A stretch of DNA of 64,000 nucleotides from positions 1 through 64,000 of the forward strand of contig NZ_BMWA01000018.1 in the NCBI RefSeq assembly GCF_014650995.1, written 5' to 3'. Below the pieces are notes generated by a model. The model did no database searches. It was not told the origin of the DNA and was given only the letters and a program-made list of their open reading frames with translations. Each line of letters begins with the position of its first letter. Within the stretch, counting starts at the first letter, position 1. Below are positions 24,187 to 33,486 of the stretch, one piece after another. The position numbers were made by a program, and so were the translations under genes. Origin of the DNA: Streptomyces viridiviolaceus (GTDB lineage: Bacteria > Actinomycetota > Actinomycetes > Streptomycetales > Streptomycetaceae).

Positions 24187-24856
24187 GTGCGCGGACACTC
24201 CTCGCTGGCGGCAACGGCGTACGCGACCATCTTCGCCGACCTGCCGGCCGGCGGCGCGGCCCGGGGCCGCCCGTCCCGGCCGGGCAGTCACCGGCCGGGC
24301 ACGCCCGCGGTGCCGGGCGGCCGGCCGAGAGCGCCGACTCGCTGCTGCACGGCACCGGCGTCCGGTGCGGCGAGTGGCCGCGCACCGTGCTGCGGCCGCT
24401 CCAGCTGCTCCCGGTGCCGGTCGCGGTGCCGCTGCCGGCTCGACTGCCGCGGCCCGCCCGGCGGTCCGGGCGGCTGGGCGCACCGGGGCGGGCGCCGGGG
24501 GGTGTGTCGCTGCCGGGCCGGGCGGTGCGGGACGTCGGCCGGGTGGCAGCCCGGGCCGTCGCGGTGGGTCCGGTCATCGTGGCGGCGTCCGGCCATGACG
24601 GCGGCAGGCAACGCCCGGCCGCGCCGCCCGCGGCGGGCCCGCACGCTCACGAGCCGGAGCGATCCTGGCGGCGACGCGCCCGCCGTACGGCCGGGAGCGG
24701 CGGGCGCCGGCCTGGCGTCCGCGCCGAGGCCGGCGGGCATCGAGGTGGCGTACGGGCCGGGCAGGAGGCGGCAGAGGCCGGGGATGCGTCTGCCGCTGAG
24801 GGCGGACCGGCGCGGGGCGGTCACGGGGGAGTGCCTTCCGTCCGGTGCGGGGCGGT
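24187..24856. other. 670-base stretch without a supportable gene
   Basis: The region lies upstream of the LacI gene and downstream of the acyl-CoA dehydrogenase gene. All open frames are Arg/Ala/Gly/Pro-rich with no recognisable domain. I see no strong dyad or repeat. Confidence 0.5.
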
Positions 24857-26050
24857 TCAGTGCTGGAAGGCCAGGAGTTTGGCGATGCCGTTGCGCTGGA
24901 TCTCGGAGGTTCCGGTCAGGACCCGGAACATGCGGATCTTGCGGAACAGGTACTCGATCTCGTTGCCCTGGGTGAGTCCTTCCTTGCCGTGGATCTGCAC
25001 GGCCTCGTCGAGGATGCGGAAGGCGGACTCGGCGACGAACAGCTTGCACATGAACGCTTCGGCGTGGACCTCGCGGCCCTCGTCCAGGGCCGCGAGCGCG
25101 GCGTACGTCATGGAGCGTGCGGCGTACAGCTCGGTGGCCATGTCGGCGACCTTGTGCTGGATGGCCTGGAGCATGAGCAGCGGCCCGCCCGCGACCTGGC
25201 GGGTCCGGGTCCGGTCCAGGGTCAGCTTGACGGCTCGGCGGGCGGCGCCCAGGACGGTGGGGCAGTGCAGGAGGCGGTTGGTGGTCACGCGGCCGAGTGC
25301 GATGCGCATGCCCTTGCCCTCCTCGCCGAGGAGGTTGGCGGCGGGGACGTGGCAGTCGTCCAGGACGATGTCGCTCTCGATGTGCTCTCCGGACATCGGG
25401 GTCGCCCCGTCCTCGACCCGGCAGCCGGGGCTGTCGAGGTCCACGAGGAAGGCGGAGAACTGCGGCTTGTCGCCCTCCTGTTCGCCGGTGCCGGCCATCC
25501 GGGCGACGACGATCGCGAAGTCGGCGAACGGGCCGGCGGAGGAGAAGACCTTGTGCCCGGTGAGCCGGTAGCCGTCGCCGTCGCGTACGGCGACGGTGCG
25601 CATCGAGCGGACGTCGGAGCCGGCGTCGGTCTCGGTGAGCGAGAAGCAGCAGGCGCGCTTGCCGCGGACCAGCGGCAGCAGGTATGTGTCCAACTGGTGT
25701 GCGGTGGCGTGCTTGAGGATGTCGCCCGCGCGCAGCGGGCCGCCCATGTCGCCCAGGACGCAGTGCGACAGCACCCGTCCGCTGGCCCCCGCCTCCTCCT
25801 TCAGGGCGGCGAGCTGCCGGTGGGTGAGGTTCTGGCCGCCGTACTCCTCGGGCAGGTGGATGCCGTAGAAGCCGAGTTCGCGGCTACGGCGCCAGACCGG
25901 TTCGAGGTCGGCGCGGGTGAGACGGCCGGCGGGCGTGATGCCGCGCTCGCGTTCGTAGTCGGCGAGCTCGCCGTCGAGGTAGTCACGCAGGCGCTCGACC
26001 AGTTCGGCGGTGCGCGGGTCGTCGTAGGTGGGGTGCAGGGAGAAGGTCAC
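24857..26050 (-). CDS. Acyl-CoA dehydrogenase
   Basis: A 397-residue FAD-dependent acyl-CoA dehydrogenase of normal length. Seen are the CCFSLTETDAGSD signature near residue 135 (FAD/substrate loop), the GYRLTGHKVFSSAGPFADF strand, and the C-terminal ILDEAVQIHGKEGLTQ and MFRVLTGTSEIQRNGIAKLL motifs. It oxidises an acyl-CoA to the enoyl-CoA, passing electrons to ETF. It is 27 bases downstream of the acyl-CoA ligase, on the same strand, so the two act in sequence on one carboxylic acid. The acid cannot be told. Confidence 0.93.
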   Translation of the reverse strand: MTFSLHPTYDDPRTAELVERLRDYLDGELADYERERGITPAGRLTRADLEPVWRRSRELGFYGIHLPEEYGGQNLTHRQLAALKEEAGASGRVLSHCVLGDMGGPLRAGDILKHATAHQLDTYLLPLVRGKRACCFSLTETDAGSDVRSMRTVAVRDGDGYRLTGHKVFSSAGPFADFAIVVARMAGTGEQEGDKPQFSAFLVDLDSPGCRVEDGATPMSGEHIESDIVLDDCHVPAANLLGEEGKGMRIALGRVTTNRLLHCPTVLGAARRAVKLTLDRTRTRQVAGGPLLMLQAIQHKVADMATELYAARSMTYAALAALDEGREVHAEAFMCKLFVAESAFRILDEAVQIHGKEGLTQGNEIEYLFRKIRMFRVLTGTSEIQRNGIAKLLAFQH

Positions 26051-26077
26051 TGCGATAACTCCGTGAGGTCAAAGGGG

Positions 26078-27643
26078 TCAGTTGACGCGGCGGGCCGTGC
26101 CGGCCCAGTACGGTTCGCGTACGGCCTTGCGGTCGAGCTTGCCGTTGCGGTTGTGAGGGAGTTCGGTCACGAAGTCGACCGAGCGCGGCTTCTTGAAGCG
26201 GTCCAGGCGGCCGGCGCAGAAGGTGATCAGCTCGTCCGCGGTGACCGCCGCCCCGGCGTGCGGGACGACGACGGCCTTGACGGCCTCGCCCCACTGTTCG
26301 TCGGGGACGCCGACGACACAGGCTTCCTGGACGGCGGGATGCTCGTAGAGGGCGGCCTCGACCTCGGTGCAGTAGATGTTGAAGCCGCCCGAGATGATCA
26401 TGTCCTTCTTGCGGTCGACGAGGAAGAGGTAGCCGTCCTCCCGCATCCACGCCAGGTCGCCGGTGTGCACCCAGCCGTCGCGGAACGTCTCGGCCGACAG
26501 CTCCGGCTCCTGCCAGTACTCACGTACGCAGTCGGGTCCGCGCACGATGATCTCGCCGACCTCGCGCGGGGCGAGTTCCCGGCCCGCCTCGTCGACGACG
26601 CGTATCTCGGTGTCGTACGTGGCCCTCCCGCACGACTGGAGCAGTTCGGCGTCCTCCTTCACCGCGTGGGCGATCTCCTCGCTGCTCAGGCCCGCGACCA
26701 CGCTGGTGGTCTCGCCGAGGCCGTAGCCCTGGGCGACCACGGGGCCGAAGAACTCGACCGCGTCGCGCAGGCGCCGGGGCGAGATCGGCGCGCCGCCGAC
26801 GCGCACGCTGGTCAGGGAGGACAGGTCGTGGCCGGCGCCCCCGGGGTGGGCGAGCACCATGTTCACCATGGCGGGCACGAGGAAGGTGGCCGTGATGCGT
26901 TCCCTCTCGACCGTCTCCAGGAACCCCTGCGGGCTCCAGGCGGGCAGCACGTACGTGGTCGAGCCGCCGAACACGCCCGCCAGCAGGCCCATTCCGGTGG
27001 CGTGGGTGATGGGACCGCAGGCGAGGTAGCGGGTGCCCGGGCGGGGCCGGGACTCGTCGGACATCAGCAGCTTGCGCATGTTGGCGAGCCGGTTGCCGAC
27101 GGTCTGCACCGCGGCCTTCAGCGCCCCGGTGGAGCCGGACGTGAAGTTGAGGACGCAGGGCTCCGTCTCGTCGACCTCGACCAGGAACGGCGTCTCGCCG
27201 CCCTCGGCCAGCAGCGCGGCGTAGGCGATCTCGCGCGCATCCGGCTCCTGCGGTACGTCGAGCGGGACGGGCAGGCAGTCCGTGCCGGCGGCGGCGATCG
27301 CGGCCAGGGCGTCCTCGCGGTGGGCCGCGTCGAAGACCAGGGCGCGTACGGGGGCGTAGCGCAGGATGTGCTCGATCTCTCCGCGCCCGAGCCGGGCGTT
27401 GATCGGGGCGCGCGTCAACCCTGCCTTGTACAGGGCGAATTCCACCTCCACCAGCTCGCCGCGGTTCCAGGCGAGCGAGGCCACCGCATCCCCGGGGCGC
27501 AGGCCCCGGGCGGACAGGGCGGAGGCCAGACGGTCGGTCGCGCGGTCCAGCTCGGCGAAGGTCCAGGAACGGTCACCGCACACGAGGGCCGGGGCCTGGG
27601 GCCAGTAGCGGGCGCTGCGCGACAGGTAGGTGCCGAGATTCAT
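26078..27643 (-). CDS. AMP-dependent acyl-CoA synthetase/ligase
   Basis: A 521-residue ANL-family ligase starting at ATG 27643 (GGAAG upstream). The P-loop-like LNFTSGSTGALKAAV segment, GYGLGETTSVV, the hinge WVHTGDLAWMREDGYLFLVDRKKDM and the C-terminal Lys (NRNGKLDRKAV) are all present, so both half-reactions are expected. It activates a carboxylic acid to its CoA thioester for the following dehydrogenase. A TetR gene diverges from it and probably represses it through the operator at 27691-27703. Confidence 0.93.
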   Translation of the reverse strand: MNLGTYLSRSARYWPQAPALVCGDRSWTFAELDRATDRLASALSARGLRPGDAVASLAWNRGELVEVEFALYKAGLTRAPINARLGRGEIEHILRYAPVRALVFDAAHREDALAAIAAAGTDCLPVPLDVPQEPDAREIAYAALLAEGGETPFLVEVDETEPCVLNFTSGSTGALKAAVQTVGNRLANMRKLLMSDESRPRPGTRYLACGPITHATGMGLLAGVFGGSTTYVLPAWSPQGFLETVERERITATFLVPAMVNMVLAHPGGAGHDLSSLTSVRVGGAPISPRRLRDAVEFFGPVVAQGYGLGETTSVVAGLSSEEIAHAVKEDAELLQSCGRATYDTEIRVVDEAGRELAPREVGEIIVRGPDCVREYWQEPELSAETFRDGWVHTGDLAWMREDGYLFLVDRKKDMIISGGFNIYCTEVEAALYEHPAVQEACVVGVPDEQWGEAVKAVVVPHAGAAVTADELITFCAGRLDRFKKPRSVDFVTELPHNRNGKLDRKAVREPYWAGTARRVN

Positions 27644-27690
27644 GAGGCTACTTCCGAAAGGAGAAGAGAAAATTAACACTGAGGCCAGTT

Positions 27691-27703
27691 ACAGACAGAC
27701 TGT
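27691..27703. promoter_or_regulatory. Candidate TetR operator
   Basis: ACAGACAGACTGT is a near-palindrome whose outer four pairs match, in an AT-richer segment between the divergent ligase and TetR genes. It lies 48 bases from the ligase start and 73 from the TetR start. The assignment rests on symmetry and position only. Confidence 0.35.
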
Positions 27704-27775
27704 TCATTAGCCAGCTGGGTGTCAAGGGTCTTCTAGACTGGGCGCGCACCGGACGTGACGATCGAGGAGGGGTCC

Positions 27776-28372
27776 ATGGCGGAGGACAGACGGACGAGAC
27801 GGTCACGCCGTGCCCTGGGAGCGGCCCTGGTCGAACTGGTCCTGGAGCGTGGCTTCACCGCGCTGACCGTGGAGGACATCACCGAGCGGGCGGACGTGGC
27901 GCGGGCCACCTTCTACGCCCACTTCCGGGACAAGGAGGACCTGTTCGCCCGCGTGACGGCAGACCTCCTGGCCGGGCTCGCCGAGCGGTTGGCCCCCGTG
28001 GTCGCCGACAGTGCGATCGGCTTCACGGGCAAGCCGGTCCTCGAGATGCTGCGGCACGCGCGCGAGGAGCGTGACCTGTACCGGATCGTCCTGCGCGGCG
28101 AGGGCGACGGCAAGCCTCTCCAGATGTTCGTGGACGCCTGCGCGCGGGCGACGGCGGAGGAGTTCCGGGCCCGCGCCGAACGCAACGCGGTGCAGCCGCG
28201 CATCGACCCCGAGCTGCTCGCGCGGGTCTGGGTGGGGGAGCAGATCGCCGTACTGCGCTGGTGGGTGGAACAGGAGACCCTGTCCCTGCCCGCCGAGGAG
28301 GTCGTGCGCATGCTGCTCGACCTGGCGATGCACGGCCGCTACTGGGCCAGCGGCTTCGAACCGCCTGCCTGA
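27776..28372 (+). CDS. TetR family regulator of the acyl-CoA operon
   Basis: A 198-residue TetR protein from ATG 27776 behind a strong GAGGAGGGG. The DNA-binding part reads GFTALTVEDITERADVARAT followed by FYAHFRDKEDLF, and the C-terminal helical domain resembles the TetR_C_7/FadR-like type with DLYRIVLRGEGDG. It is divergent from the acyl-CoA ligase, so repression of that operon with an acyl-CoA as ligand is a sensible inference. Confidence 0.92.
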   Translation: MAEDRRTRRSRRALGAALVELVLERGFTALTVEDITERADVARATFYAHFRDKEDLFARVTADLLAGLAERLAPVVADSAIGFTGKPVLEMLRHAREERDLYRIVLRGEGDGKPLQMFVDACARATAEEFRARAERNAVQPRIDPELLARVWVGEQIAVLRWWVEQETLSLPAEEVVRMLLDLAMHGRYWASGFEPPA

Positions 28373-28666
28373 GCAGCCGGGCTCGGCCCTCGCGCGTCCC
28401 GCTCCGGCCGGACGGCGGCCAGGGCGGCCGGCCCGCAGACCGGCATGACGGGCGGCGCCGGCAGGCGCGTGGGTGCGAGCGCCCGACGTGCCGGCCTCGC
28501 CCGTGGGGGCCGTCATGTCCCACCTTCCACGGCTCCCGCCGTCGATGGCTGTCGCACTACGTGAACAGGCTGTACGGTAATGATGGGTCTGTTCATGTCG
28601 TGGGACAGTGCAAGGTGGCCGCGCTGTTCACGCACACGATCCGTGCCGCCGGACCGCGCTCAGTCC

Positions 28667-29617
28667 TCAGGAACGGTGGTTGGTCAGATAGCCGCCCATG
28701 GAGGTGAAGTACGCGGCCGCGGGCAGCTCCCGGCCGTCCTCGGTCCGTACGCGCGTGATGGCCAGGCCGTGGTTGCGGCCGGAGCGGGCGTCGGCGCCGG
28801 CGACGATCACCACGCCGTCCCGCTCGCGGTAGAAGATGCGGCCGGGTGTGCCGCCGTACCGCCCCTCGGAGACGACGGCCGCGAGGACCTCCAGTCGCCG
28901 GCCCTTGTGGAAGGTGAAGGCGCTGGGGTACGGCTCGGACTGCGCGCGGACCAGGCGCTCCAGGTCCTGTGCCGGCCACGTCCAGTCGATGCGGCTGTCC
29001 TCGACGGACCGCTTGTGGAAGAAGCTCGCCCGGGAGCGGTCCTGCTGGGTGAACTCCGTCTGCCCGGAGGCGATGAGGCCGAGTGCGCCGATGGTGACCG
29101 GGGCGATGAGGGCGACGGTCTTGTGGAAGAGGTCGGTGGCCGTGTCCGTCGGCCCGACCGGCACCGCGTCCTGCCGGACGATGTCTCCGGCGTCGAGCTC
29201 GTCGTTCATCAGGTGCGCGGTGACGCCCACTTCGGGCTCACCGTTGATCAGGGCCCAGATGAGCGGGGAGAAGCCGGCGTACTTCGGCAGCAGCGAGTCG
29301 TGCACGTTCAGCGCGCCGTGGCGCGGCAGGCTGAAGATGCGCGGGGGGATCCAGGTGCGCCAGTTGTTGGCCACGATGATGTCCGCGTCGGCCTCCTTCA
29401 GGCGCGCGAACAGCTCTTCGTCGTCAGGGCGGTTGCGGATCACGACCGGTACGCCGTTCTCCGCGGCGAGGTCGGCGACCGAGTCGCTCCAGATCTTCTC
29501 GTAGGCGTGCTCGCTCCTGGGGTGGGTCACGACCAGGACCACGTTGTGCTCGGAGTCCAGAAGGGCTTGCAGGGTGCGGTGCCCCCAGGTCTGGTAACCG
29601 AACATGACGACCCGCAT
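28667..29617 (-). CDS. cchA: Coelichelin biosynthesis: N5-hydroxyornithine formyltransferase
   Basis: A 316-residue methionyl-tRNA-formyltransferase-like enzyme starting at ATG 29617, six bases after GAGGAGG. The 10-formyltetrahydrofolate site is clear: ALNVHDSLLPKYAGFSPL with the Asn-His pair, and HLMNDELDAGDIV with the catalytic Asp. In the coelichelin pathway (established in S. coelicolor) this enzyme formylates N5-hydroxy-L-ornithine made by CchB, giving the building block loaded by NRPS module 1. It is divergent from cchB, with iron boxes between them, so it is iron-repressed. Confidence 0.94.
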   Translation of the reverse strand: MRVVMFGYQTWGHRTLQALLDSEHNVVLVVTHPRSEHAYEKIWSDSVADLAAENGVPVVIRNRPDDEELFARLKEADADIIVANNWRTWIPPRIFSLPRHGALNVHDSLLPKYAGFSPLIWALINGEPEVGVTAHLMNDELDAGDIVRQDAVPVGPTDTATDLFHKTVALIAPVTIGALGLIASGQTEFTQQDRSRASFFHKRSVEDSRIDWTWPAQDLERLVRAQSEPYPSAFTFHKGRRLEVLAAVVSEGRYGGTPGRIFYRERDGVVIVAGADARSGRNHGLAITRVRTEDGRELPAAAYFTSMGGYLTNHRS

Positions 29618-29654
29618 GGGGTTCCTCCTCGGGGCAGGAATCGGCCGCGGCCAG

Positions 29655-29673
29655 TAAAGCAAGCCTTACCTAA
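29655..29673. promoter_or_regulatory. Iron box upstream of cchA
   Basis: TAAAGCAAGCCTTACCTAA resembles the 19-bp actinobacterial iron box (TTAGGTWAGSCTWACCTAA type) bound by DmdR1/IdeR with Fe(II). The right half is a near-exact match and the left half is weaker. It lies about 40 bases before the cchA start. Confidence 0.75.
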
Positions 29674-29757
29674 GTGGTCAACGGCGCGTGTGTAAGGGCC
29701 AGTTGGCCTTCAGCTGCTCCCGTCCTGCCCGTTTCGCCCATGGACAGTTCCACACTA

Positions 29758-29776
29758 TGAGCTTAGCCTTACCTAA
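29758..29776. promoter_or_regulatory. Iron box upstream of cchB
   Basis: TGAGCTTAGCCTTACCTAA, a second iron-box match in the cchA-cchB divergent region, about 100 bases before the cchB start. The right half is again the better one. Confidence 0.75.
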
Positions 29777-29873
29777 GTTTTGGGCCGTGGTTCTTCGGCG
29801 TGCCCGACGTCCGTACTTCCCGACGAACGGCTGCCTGCCCCCGTACGGCAGCCGCCCGCACGATGGGAGTGAC

Positions 29874-31229
29874 ATGGCACAGGCTCGTCCCGGCGACGCC
29901 CCTTTGATCCACGACCTCATCGGCATCGGCTTCGGGCCGTCCAACGTGGCCATGGCGATCGCGCTCAGCGAGCACAACGCACGCGCCGGCCGGGGGGAAG
30001 TGATCACGGCTCACTTCTTCGAGCAGCAGCCCCGCTTCGGCTGGCACCGGGGCATGCTCATCGACGACGCGACCATGCAGGTGTCCTTCCTCAAAGACCT
30101 GGTGACGCTCCGGAACCCCGCCAGCGAGTACAGCTTCCTCTGCTACCTCCAGAGCAAGGGGCGGCTGATCGACTTCATCAACCACAAGAACCTCTTCCCG
30201 CTGCGGGTGGAGTTCCACGACTACTTCGAGTGGGCCGCCGACAAGGTCGACGACCTGGTCTCCTACGGCCACGAGGTCGTCGGTGTCATGCCTGTCGTTC
30301 GCGACGGTGCCGTGGAGCATCTGGACGTGACGGTCCGGTCGGGGGAGGGGCTCGCGGTCCACCGGGCGCGCAACCTCGTCATCGGCACCGGTCTGCGTCC
30401 CCTCATGCCGGAGGGCGTGGAGCGCACCGACCGTGTCTGGCACAACTCCGAACTGCTGGCGAAGGTCGACGGGTTGAGCTCCGGGGCGCCGTCCCGGTTC
30501 ATCGTCGTGGGCGCGGGACAGAGCGCCGCGGAGAACGTCGCCTACCTCCACAGGCGCTTCCCGCGGGCCGAGGTCTGCGCCGTCTTCTCCCGTTACGGCT
30601 ACAGCCCCGCCGACGACAGCAGCTTCGCCAACCGGATCTTCGATCCCGAGGCCGTCGGCGAGTTCTTCACCGCGCCGGAGGACGTCAAGCGCAGGCTGAT
30701 GGACTACCACGGCAACACCAACTACTCCGTGGTGGACATCGACCTGATCGACGACCTGTACCGGCAGATGTACCAGGAGAAGGTCCTCGGCACCGAGCGC
30801 CTGCGCTTCCTCAACGTCTCCCGGCTCACCGGCGTCAAGGAAACGCCGGACAAGGTCCGGGCCGCCGTCACGTCCCTCGTCACCGGCGAGGAGACCCTCC
30901 TGGACGCCGACGTCGTGGTCTTCGCCACCGGCTACAGCCCCGCCGACCCGACCGGTCTGCTCGGCGAGGTCGCGGACCGCTGCCTGCGCGACGACGAGGG
31001 CCGCGTCCGCGTCGAGCGCGACTACCGCATCGCGACGGACTCCCATCTGCGCTGCGGCATCTACCTGCAGGGCGGCACGGAGCACACGCACGGCATCACG
31101 TCGTCCCTGCTGTCCAACACCGCCATCAGGGTCGGCGAGATCCTGGACTCGCTGCTCGACCGGGGCCTGAAGCCCGCCTCCGACGAGGCCCGGACGGTCG
31201 CGGACGGAACCGGCAGCACTGCCCGTTAG
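29874..31229 (+). CDS. cchB: Coelichelin biosynthesis: L-ornithine N5-monooxygenase
   Basis: A 451-residue flavin-dependent N-hydroxylating monooxygenase of the SidA/PvdA family. ATG 29874 follows GGGAG. Features are the FAD site GIGFGPSNVAMAIAL, MQVSFLKDLVTLRNP near the substrate pocket, the NADPH site VVGAGQSAAENVAYL, the ATGY motif (VVFATGYSPADPTG) and the closing HGITSSLLSNTAIR. It hydroxylates the side-chain nitrogen of ornithine, the committed step for the hydroxamate ligands. It heads the siderophore genes and is controlled by the iron box at 29758. Confidence 0.95.
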   Translation: MAQARPGDAPLIHDLIGIGFGPSNVAMAIALSEHNARAGRGEVITAHFFEQQPRFGWHRGMLIDDATMQVSFLKDLVTLRNPASEYSFLCYLQSKGRLIDFINHKNLFPLRVEFHDYFEWAADKVDDLVSYGHEVVGVMPVVRDGAVEHLDVTVRSGEGLAVHRARNLVIGTGLRPLMPEGVERTDRVWHNSELLAKVDGLSSGAPSRFIVVGAGQSAAENVAYLHRRFPRAEVCAVFSRYGYSPADDSSFANRIFDPEAVGEFFTAPEDVKRRLMDYHGNTNYSVVDIDLIDDLYRQMYQEKVLGTERLRFLNVSRLTGVKETPDKVRAAVTSLVTGEETLLDADVVVFATGYSPADPTGLLGEVADRCLRDDEGRVRVERDYRIATDSHLRCGIYLQGGTEHTHGITSSLLSNTAIRVGEILDSLLDRGLKPASDEARTVADGTGSTAR

Positions 31230-31315
31230 GCCCGCCCACCGTCTCGGCCCCCGCTCCATGACCGCGCCCGCCTGGTGAACTCCACCGGGCAGGCGCGTCG
31301 GCACTGATCAAAGGG

Positions 31316-32389
31316 ATGGCGTACGTCCACATGGGCACGACTGCAGTTGAGCGTCCCGCGGCCACGGCCACAACACCGCTGCGCCGACGGCGGGTTGGGG
31401 GTCTGGTCGCGCTGGTGGTGATCCTGGTGATCACGGCGGCGGTGTCGTTGGCCGTCGGTGCGCGCGCTCTGAGTCCCGCCGAGGTGTGGCACGGGTTGTT
31501 CGCGGCTGCGGACTCCGACCAGCGGCTGACCGAGATCAGGCTCATCGTGCAGACCGTACGGGTGCCCCGGACGGTGCTCGCGATCGTGGCGGGCATCGCT
31601 CTGGGGGTCGGCGGGGCGCTGATCCAGGGGTACACGCGCAATCCGGTCGCCGACACGGGCTTGCTGGGGGTGAACTCCGGCGCCTCGTTCACCGTGGTGT
31701 CGGTGATCGCCCTGTTCGGGCTCTCCAACCCCTTCCAGTACGTCTGGTTCGCCTTCCTGGGGGCAGGGGCCGCCGGCGTCGTCGTGTTCGGGCTGGCGAG
31801 CATCGGGCGGGGCGCCGGCAACCCGTTGACGCTCGCACTGGCCGGGCAAGGGGTCACGGTGTTCCTCGCGGCCATGACCACGGCGGTCGCGCTGTCGGAC
31901 CGGAAGTCGCTGAACGCGCTGCGGTTCTGGAACGCGGGCTCCTTGGCAGGTGTCGGCTTCGACGTCATCTGGCCGGTGACCGCGTTCATCGCGGTCGGGC
32001 TGGTGCTGGCGCTGGCCACGCTGCCCGCCGTCAATCTGCTGAACCTGGGTGAGGACGTGGCGCGAGGGCTGGGCGTGAACATCGCGTGGAGCCGGACCGT
32101 CGGCATCGCCGCCATCACCCTGCTGGCGGGCGCGGCGACGGCGGCGTGCGGCCCCATCGCGTTCCTCGGGCTGATGGTGGCCCACGTGGCCCGGTATCTG
32201 ACCGGGCCGGACTACCGCTGGCTGGTGCCGTACGCGGGTCTGCTCGGCGCCGTCGTCCTGCTGGTCTGCGACATCGTGGGGCGCTTGGTGGTGCGGCCGG
32301 GCGAGTTGGACGCGGGTGTCCTCGTCGCCCTCCTCGGAGCCCCGTTCTTCGCGGCTCTGGTCTGGCGCGGAAAGTTCAAGAACGCATGA
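31316..32389 (+). CDS. cchC: Ferric-siderophore ABC transporter permease
   Basis: A 357-residue FecCD/BtuC-type permease with about nine to ten hydrophobic helices. The family marks VRVPRTVLAIVAGIALGVGG, NPVADTGLLGVNSGA and, near the end, GPIAFLGLMVAHVARYLTG (cytoplasmic coupling region) are visible. It pairs with CchD to form the membrane channel for ferri-coelichelin import. Start is uncertain: ATG 31316 has AAAGGG immediately upstream, and ATG 31331 is the alternative. Its stop overlaps the cchD start in ATGA. Confidence 0.93.
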   Translation: MAYVHMGTTAVERPAATATTPLRRRRVGGLVALVVILVITAAVSLAVGARALSPAEVWHGLFAAADSDQRLTEIRLIVQTVRVPRTVLAIVAGIALGVGGALIQGYTRNPVADTGLLGVNSGASFTVVSVIALFGLSNPFQYVWFAFLGAGAAGVVVFGLASIGRGAGNPLTLALAGQGVTVFLAAMTTAVALSDRKSLNALRFWNAGSLAGVGFDVIWPVTAFIAVGLVLALATLPAVNLLNLGEDVARGLGVNIAWSRTVGIAAITLLAGAATAACGPIAFLGLMVAHVARYLTGPDYRWLVPYAGLLGAVVLLVCDIVGRLVVRPGELDAGVLVALLGAPFFAALVWRGKFKNA

Positions 32390-33447
32390 TCGGGACGGAC
32401 GTGAAGCCATCGGTGGCGCCGGGCGTGCGGCTCGGCGGCGTGTCGTTCGTGTGGCGGCCCTGGCTCGCGTTCGTCACGTGCCTGCTGGCGGCGGCGGCCT
32501 TCCTGGTGTTCTGCCTGTCCATCGGCGTCGGCGACTTCCCCATCGGCCTGCCCCGGGTGATCGCCACGATCCTCGGCCGGGGCGAGCACGTCGACGAGTT
32601 CGTCGTCATGGACCTGCGGATGCCGCGTGCCCTGGCCGGACTCGTCGTGGGCATCGCGCTGGGGGTGTCGGGGGCGATCACGCAGTCCATCGCGCGCAAT
32701 CCGCTGGCCAGCCCGGACACTCTGGGCATCACGTGGGGCGCCGGCGCGGTCGCGGTGTTCGGGGTGACGGTGTCGGGAGGCGCCGCCGCGGCGGCCGTCG
32801 ACTCCGTGGGCCTGTCCGCGGCGGCGCTCGCGGGCGGTCTCTGCACGGGTCTGCTGGTGTACTTCCTGGCCTGGCGGCGCGGGATCGACGGCTTCCGGCT
32901 CATTCTCATCGGCATCTCGGTGAGCGCCGTGATGGAGGCGATCACGACCTGGCTGCTGGCCACAGCCGACATCCGGGACGTGGCCCAGGCCCAGGCATGG
33001 CTGGTCGGTTCGCTGGACAACCGGTCCTGGGACGAGGTCCGGGTGGCGCTGTGGGGCACGCTCGTCCTCCTGGCCGTCGTCACGTGTGTCGCGTTCCAGT
33101 TCAAGCCCATGCACCTCGGCGACGACATCGCCGCGGGCCTGGGCGTCCGCTACTCGGCCGTGCGGGCGGTCCTTCTCCTGTGCGCCGTCCTGCTGGCCGG
33201 CCTGGCGGTGAGCGCGGCGGGCCCGGTCGCGTTCGTCGCGCTGGTGGCGCCGCAGGTGGCGATGCGTCTGGCGCGCTGCCCGACACCACCGATGACGGCC
33301 TCCGGCCTGGTGGGTGCCCTGCTGCTCACCGGCTCGGACCTGGTCGCACGTACGGCACTGCCGGTCAGCGTCCCGGTCGGCGTGGTCACCGCGGCGATCG
33401 GCGGCCCCTTCCTCGTCCATCTGCTGGTGCGGGCGAACCGCAGATAG
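32386..33447 (+). CDS. cchD: Ferric-siderophore ABC transporter permease
   Basis: A 353-residue FecCD-family permease, partner of CchC. DLRMPRALAGLVVGIALGVSG, NPLASPDTLGITWGAGA and GPVAFVALVAPQVAMRL are the paralogous motifs. The ATG at 32386 overlaps the cchC stop by four bases, so the two are translationally coupled and made in equal amounts, as a heterodimeric importer needs. Confidence 0.93.
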   Translation: MIGTDVKPSVAPGVRLGGVSFVWRPWLAFVTCLLAAAAFLVFCLSIGVGDFPIGLPRVIATILGRGEHVDEFVVMDLRMPRALAGLVVGIALGVSGAITQSIARNPLASPDTLGITWGAGAVAVFGVTVSGGAAAAAVDSVGLSAAALAGGLCTGLLVYFLAWRRGIDGFRLILIGISVSAVMEAITTWLLATADIRDVAQAQAWLVGSLDNRSWDEVRVALWGTLVLLAVVTCVAFQFKPMHLGDDIAAGLGVRYSAVRAVLLLCAVLLAGLAVSAAGPVAFVALVAPQVAMRLARCPTPPMTASGLVGALLLTGSDLVARTALPVSVPVGVVTAAIGGPFLVHLLVRANRR

Positions 33448-33486
33448 CTGCTACAGCGTCGGAAAAGCCTAGACAAGGGGGGCCTC

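Noticed and set aside
24845..27676. A 943-residue plus-strand frame opposite the acyl-CoA genes
   Set aside because: Antisense to two clear enzymes and has composition typical of a shadow frame.
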